Below, piece by piece: positions 5,916 through 8,529 of a stretch of DNA of 8,529 nucleotides. A program made the translations under genes and the position numbers. How positions within the stretch are numbered: the first letter of the stretch is position 1; the number at the start of each line of letters is the position of its first letter. The stretch covers positions 1-8,529 of the forward strand of contig DFBO01000030.1 in NCBI GenBank assembly GCA_002366675.1. The letters are read 5' to 3'. Below the pieces are notes generated by a model. That model searched no databases, was not told where the DNA came from, and saw nothing but the letters and a program-made list of their open reading frames with translations. This DNA comes from Flavobacteriaceae bacterium UBA3078 (GTDB lineage: Bacteria; Bacteroidota; Bacteroidia; Flavobacteriales; Flavobacteriaceae).

Positions 5916-7229
5916 ACTATTTATTAGTTTTTTCAAGATTGGTAAACCAATGAAACTAATACTAGTAGTTAGGGCTAAACCAAATACAAAAAACGCTGTA
6001 TAAACCCAAAACAGACTGTCTTGCATGTTAGAAAACGAGGTGTCGTTTCCAGCATACATCCAATGACTTCTTTTTGCTCCTGCAACTAATAAGGCAGAAA
6101 AAAACAGGAAAAGTGAGATGTTAAATCCCCAAAGACCTCGTTTTATAAATGTTTCTTGTTTTTTAGAAAAAGTAGATATTTTTGAAACTATAAATAGAAG
6201 TGAAGCAAATAGAATAGTTGTGTTAATGCCAATAGTTGTTCCCATAGAATGCGCGACTGTAATATGCGTTCCATGTGTAAAGAAATTAATAGTTGGTATA
6301 GAAAAGAGCAAAGCAATAATTAAATTGATAAAAATCCAGAAATCGGTTGCTACTAAAAACTTATATGCTAAAGGATAATTTTCCTTTTTAGTCTGATTTA
6401 AGTTTTTCTTCCAGTCGTATATCATGTATCCTAAAATAATCCACTCGGTCATACTTACGCCATATGAAACGTATCTTATCCAAGGTAAAGTAGGAACAAT
6501 ATAAGTATGATGAGCCCAACCAAACATCAAATTTGTTAGACCTAGAAAATAAAAGAAAAAAGCTAATTTACCTCTTCCAATGGCATCGTTTCCTTTTATT
6601 TTAGCCATCACGTATATGGAAATACCATATATCAACATATTCCAGGAACCAACAAAAGAACCATAAGATTTCCATTGAACTGTTAAATCTTTTATAACAT
6701 GTTCTCTAAAATATGGTGATAACCATAGATGAGCTTCTGTTAAATGAATCATCATAAAAACAATACCAGTTCCCCACATCCAATAATATACAGGCCAGTT
6801 TTTAACTTGCTTCAACATGGTTTTAAAATAATTAATTCCAAAAAGAAGCCATCCAAATAGAATTGGAATCGTTAAAATAGGTGTGAAAGCTAAATATTCC
6901 CTGCCTTCCATTTTTCCAACAATATAAGATAGATAGATGCCTAAACCAGATATAAGAAAAACAATTAAATGAAGCTTCATTAATTTGTTTGAAAACAATT
7001 TTAGCTTTTCAATTTGTGTAAGGTAAAAATAGATGCTTCCAGTAGCGCAAAGTACAATCCATGTAATAGCTGTAGTTACGTGAAAAGGTCTCATTTTATG
7101 AAATGGAATGAGGTCTTTTAAAAATTCTGGAATAAGATATTGTAAGGCTGCCAATAAACCAAAAAACACACCAGTAAGTAGTGCAGATAATGCTGTAATT
7201 AAAAAAAGGATTGCTGCTTTATTTTTCAT
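5904..7229 (-). CDS. NorB-like catalytic subunit, heme-copper/NO-reductase superfamily, with altered metal ligands
   Basis: An integral membrane protein of 441 residues with about twelve helices, close in length to NorB, which reduces NO to N2O. Conserved relative to cytochrome c-type NorB: His50 (heme b ligand, helix II), GRE at 109-111, the His240-His241 pair in GWAHH (FeB ligands), Glu262 in helix VIII at the right spacing, THG at 318-320, and His327 (heme b3 ligand). Different: the helix VI segment WKSYGSFVGSWN (186-197) aligns without gaps to the NorB segment containing the third FeB His and two Glu, and shows Tyr189, Val193 and Asn197 there. The second heme b ligand position is Met329 instead of His. 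An upstream ATG at 7256 would add nine residues inside the cytochrome gene. I prefer 7229, which gives an 11-base overlap with norC and puts the first helix at the N-terminus. Reduction of NO is likely but not assured; oxygen or another small molecule is possible. Confidence 0.88.
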   Translation of the reverse strand: MKNKAAILFLITALSALLTGVFFGLLAALQYLIPEFLKDLIPFHKMRPFHVTTAITWIVLCATGSIYFYLTQIEKLKLFSNKLMKLHLIVFLISGLGIYLSYIVGKMEGREYLAFTPILTIPILFGWLLFGINYFKTMLKQVKNWPVYYWMWGTGIVFMMIHLTEAHLWLSPYFREHVIKDLTVQWKSYGSFVGSWNMLIYGISIYVMAKIKGNDAIGRGKLAFFFYFLGLTNLMFGWAHHTYIVPTLPWIRYVSYGVSMTEWIILGYMIYDWKKNLNQTKKENYPLAYKFLVATDFWIFINLIIALLFSIPTINFFTHGTHITVAHSMGTTIGINTTILFASLLFIVSKISTFSKKQETFIKRGLWGFNISLFLFFSALLVAGAKRSHWMYAGNDTSFSNMQDSLFWVYTAFFVFGLALTTSISFIGLPILKKLINSLRV

Positions 7230-7650
7230 TTTTGTATTGTAGTTCAACCCATCCATTAGGTTTAAATTTCGCGTTATAATTTGGGTAATATCCAGTACTA
7301 TCTATAAATTTTAAATAGGTAACTAATGCCTCTTTTTCGGCTTCAGAAAAATTAAATTTTGGCATGGTTTTTACACCACTATTCAGGAAGGCTTTTATAT
7401 ACATTGGACCTTTGTTTTCTGTACTATAGACATTTGTTAAGTCTGGACCTAAGTAGCCACCTAATCCATAAGTTTGATGACATGACCAACAATTATTTTC
7501 TTGCCACAAGCGTTGCCCATGTAATCCTTGTTCAGTTAATTTTACTGGATTTTCATTTTCCTTAGAGGTGTAAATAAACCCATTGAATATCGCGAAAAGG
7601 GTTATTAAAATGGTGATGATTAGAAAATTGTATGTTTTGTTTTGTGTCAT
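7219..7650 (-). CDS. norC: NorC-like membrane-anchored cytochrome c
   Basis: A monoheme cytochrome c of 143 residues that should feed electrons to the NorB-like subunit from the periplasmic face. Residues 8-27 form a single membrane anchor. The heme-binding motif is CWSCH at 54-58, preceded by GQRLWQENN and followed by GLGGYLGPDLTNVYS, a context closely resembling NorC of NO reductases. Met96 in TMPKF is the probable second axial iron ligand. The C-terminal helix at about 101-117 is that of a class I cytochrome c, and a polar tail of 25 residues ends the protein. Its stop overlaps the start of the norB-like gene by 11 bases, and its ATG is one base past the stop of the small COX IV-like gene, so translation is probably coupled. 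The pairing with the downstream catalytic gene makes NorC the clear reading. A generic cytochrome c oxidase monoheme subunit is the alternative. Confidence 0.9.
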   Translation of the reverse strand: MTQNKTYNFLIITILITLFAIFNGFIYTSKENENPVKLTEQGLHGQRLWQENNCWSCHQTYGLGGYLGPDLTNVYSTENKGPMYIKAFLNSGVKTMPKFNFSEAEKEALVTYLKFIDSTGYYPNYNAKFKPNGWVELQYKNEK

Positions 7651-7651
7651 T

Positions 7652-7888
7652 TTAAATAATTAAAAACAGACTTATAAAAATAGTTAAGAAGCTTACAAGT
7701 AAAACTTTCCAAAACCTATTAGACTGTTTTAACTCCATAAAATAAAAAGCGACTGCTAAAAATTTCAAGGCAGCAAGAATCATGATTAGTTCTTTTGCAT
7801 AAACAATTTCCGAATTGGACACCATTGCAGAAAGAAGAGTTAAAGCAATAAGTGCAATTAAAACGTATAAAAATGGTTTCTGCTTCAT
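7652..7888 (-). CDS. Small COX IV / NorF-like membrane subunit
   Basis: A 78-residue protein with three membrane helices, at about 5-23, 30-51 and 58-78. The segment around residues 42-53 (KFLAVAFYFMEL) is typical of the prokaryotic cytochrome c oxidase subunit IV family, which includes NorF-type proteins. These are non-catalytic accessory subunits thought to help assembly or stability of the complex. It sits between the COX III-like and cytochrome c genes with one-base gaps on both sides, which supports its being part of the same complex. There are no metal ligands or catalytic residues, as expected. The assignment rests on the short motif, the size, the hydrophobicity and the operon position. 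Confidence 0.83.
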   Translation of the reverse strand: MKQKPFLYVLIALIALTLLSAMVSNSEIVYAKELIMILAALKFLAVAFYFMELKQSNRFWKVLLVSFLTIFISLFLII

Positions 7889-7889
7889 C

Positions 7890-8477
7890 TTAAAAAATTA
7901 AATAGATTACAGGGAATAGTAATAGCCAAATTAGGTCACACATGTGCCAAAAAGTGGCACTTGCTTCTACATCTTCTAAAATCAATTTTTCAGGTTTTTT
8001 AATCATAGTTCTTAATACCGAAGCTAAAATAACTAAGCCAACCAACACATGAATGACATGGAAAAGTGTTAACATCCAATAGAACGAAAAAAAGGTGTTG
8101 TAACCCATTGTAAGTCCAGCATCAATCTTATCTATATACTCTACAGTTTTTAAACCTAAAAAAAGGAAACCTCCAAACATGGTAAGTTTTAAGTATAATT
8201 TTGATTTAGGGATGTTATTAATCTTTAATGCACCAACTGTAAGCGCCATAAAAAAACCACTAACCAATAAAAACAAGGTATTTATAGCTCCAAAGGTGGT
8301 ATTTAATTGTAATCTAGATTGATGAAAAAGTTCAGGTTCGTCTTTGCTATATAAAACCATTGCAATTAAAACAGCTCCAAAGGTGATGAGTTCTAGATAA
8401 ATAATAATCCACATGAGAATCCCTCCTGGTGGATAAAGAATATTTTTAGAATGGTGTTCTTGTATGATTGTTGACAT
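7890..8477 (-). CDS. norE: COX III / NorE-like membrane subunit
   Basis: A 195-residue protein of the cytochrome c oxidase subunit III family. The length fits the five-helix NorE/bacterial COX III form, with helices at about 19-42, 60-83, 94-112, 127-157 and 174-195. Recognisable family features are LFHVIHVLVGL at 138-148 and the C-terminal VEASATFWHMCDLIWLLLFP (170-189), where Glu, Trp-His and Asp-x-x-Trp occupy conserved positions. COX III is not catalytic; NorE is associated with nitric oxide reductase clusters and may support activity or assembly. The ATG at 8477 shares its A with the stop codon of an upstream reading frame, in a TAATG arrangement. The next gene starts one base after this stop. 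The symbol norE reflects the norCB-like context; without it, COX III would be the safe name. Confidence 0.9.
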   Translation of the reverse strand: MSTIIQEHHSKNILYPPGGILMWIIIYLELITFGAVLIAMVLYSKDEPELFHQSRLQLNTTFGAINTLFLLVSGFFMALTVGALKINNIPKSKLYLKLTMFGGFLFLGLKTVEYIDKIDAGLTMGYNTFFSFYWMLTLFHVIHVLVGLVILASVLRTMIKKPEKLILEDVEASATFWHMCDLIWLLLFPVIYLIF

Positions 8478-8529
8478 TAACTTTGATGCTTAATTTTTTC
8501 GTAAAGTTTTACCAACGATTGTAATAATT
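8477..8529 (-). CDS. C-terminal tail of an upstream gene (partial)
   Basis: On the minus strand an open frame enters from the window edge and ends with TAA at 8479-8477, overlapping the norE-like ATG by one base (TAATG). Only 16 residues are visible, LLQSLVKLYEKIKHQS. The stop/start overlap and the one-base gaps farther down argue that this is the preceding gene of the same operon, not intergenic DNA. The tail is too short to identify. Its SLVKLYEKI pattern faintly recalls the C-terminus of NorD-type proteins found in nor operons, which I treat only as a hint. The other two frames stop within the region with no sensible start. Confidence 0.45.
   Translation of the reverse strand, partial: LLQSLVKLYEKIKHQS

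Noticed and set aside
6663..6665. Frameshift or sequencing error explaining the missing FeB His in the norB-like gene
   Set aside because: The frame is continuous on both sides, and Trp186, Gly194 and Trp196 around the site align with NorB without gaps. A point substitution family is simpler than an error.
7227..7256. Upstream ATG at 7256 as the start of the norB-like gene
   Set aside because: It would add nine polar residues (MDGLNYNTK) and extend the overlap with the cytochrome gene to 38 bases. The ATG at 7229 leads straight into the first membrane helix.
1..8529. CRISPR array, insertion sequence, tRNA or prophage
   Set aside because: No regularly spaced repeats, transposase or integrase-like protein, terminal repeats or cloverleaf-like sequence were seen on either strand.

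Overview
The window reads as chromosomal DNA of a member of Bacteroidota, most likely Flavobacteriaceae. It is AT-rich (about one third G+C by eye) and there are almost no Shine-Dalgarno sequences. Several genes are preceded by TAnnTTTG boxes, the -7 element of Bacteroidota promoters. The protein set also fits: a short-chain-type threonine dehydrogenase, a lipoprotein with a flavobacterial-style export signal, a large membrane M28 peptidase, and a heme-copper/NO-reductase operon carrying COX III and COX IV type subunits. Genus cannot be decided from the window. I see no tRNA, rRNA, CRISPR array, insertion sequence or phage gene.

Layout. The left edge holds a nearly complete SDR-type L-threonine 3-dehydrogenase on the minus strand, cut by the window border. 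A divergent small lipoprotein gene (+) follows and converges on a minus-strand pair: an exported TPR-like protein and, upstream of it, a 765-residue membrane metallopeptidase of family M28. Across a divergent intergenic region with a striking hairpin lies a plus-strand tandem-CBS protein. It is followed by an Rrf2-family regulator with three clustered cysteines, a GTG start and a perfect 12-bp palindrome at its own promoter. The right third is a tight minus-strand operon, read from the right edge leftward: the tail of an unknown gene, norE/COX III-like, COX IV/NorF-like, norC-like cytochrome c, norB-like catalytic subunit. Gaps in it are 1 bp or short overlaps. The norB-like gene and the Rrf2 gene overlap at their 3' ends.

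How they work together. The operon should build an inner-membrane heme-copper superfamily complex of NO-reductase type: the membrane-anchored cytochrome c passes electrons to the catalytic subunit, and the COX III/IV-like proteins are accessory subunits. The neighbouring Rrf2 protein looks like an Fe-S sensor of the NsrR/IscR kind and is the obvious candidate regulator, though this is inference from context.

The most interesting point is the catalytic subunit. It aligns well with classical NorB in the first heme b histidine, the GRE motif, the His-His pair, the helix VIII Glu and the heme b3 His. Yet the third FeB histidine position appears to be Tyr, the two helix VI Glu positions are Val and Asn, and the second low-spin heme b histidine is Met. 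It therefore seems to be a non-canonical member of the NO-reductase family, and its real reaction is open.
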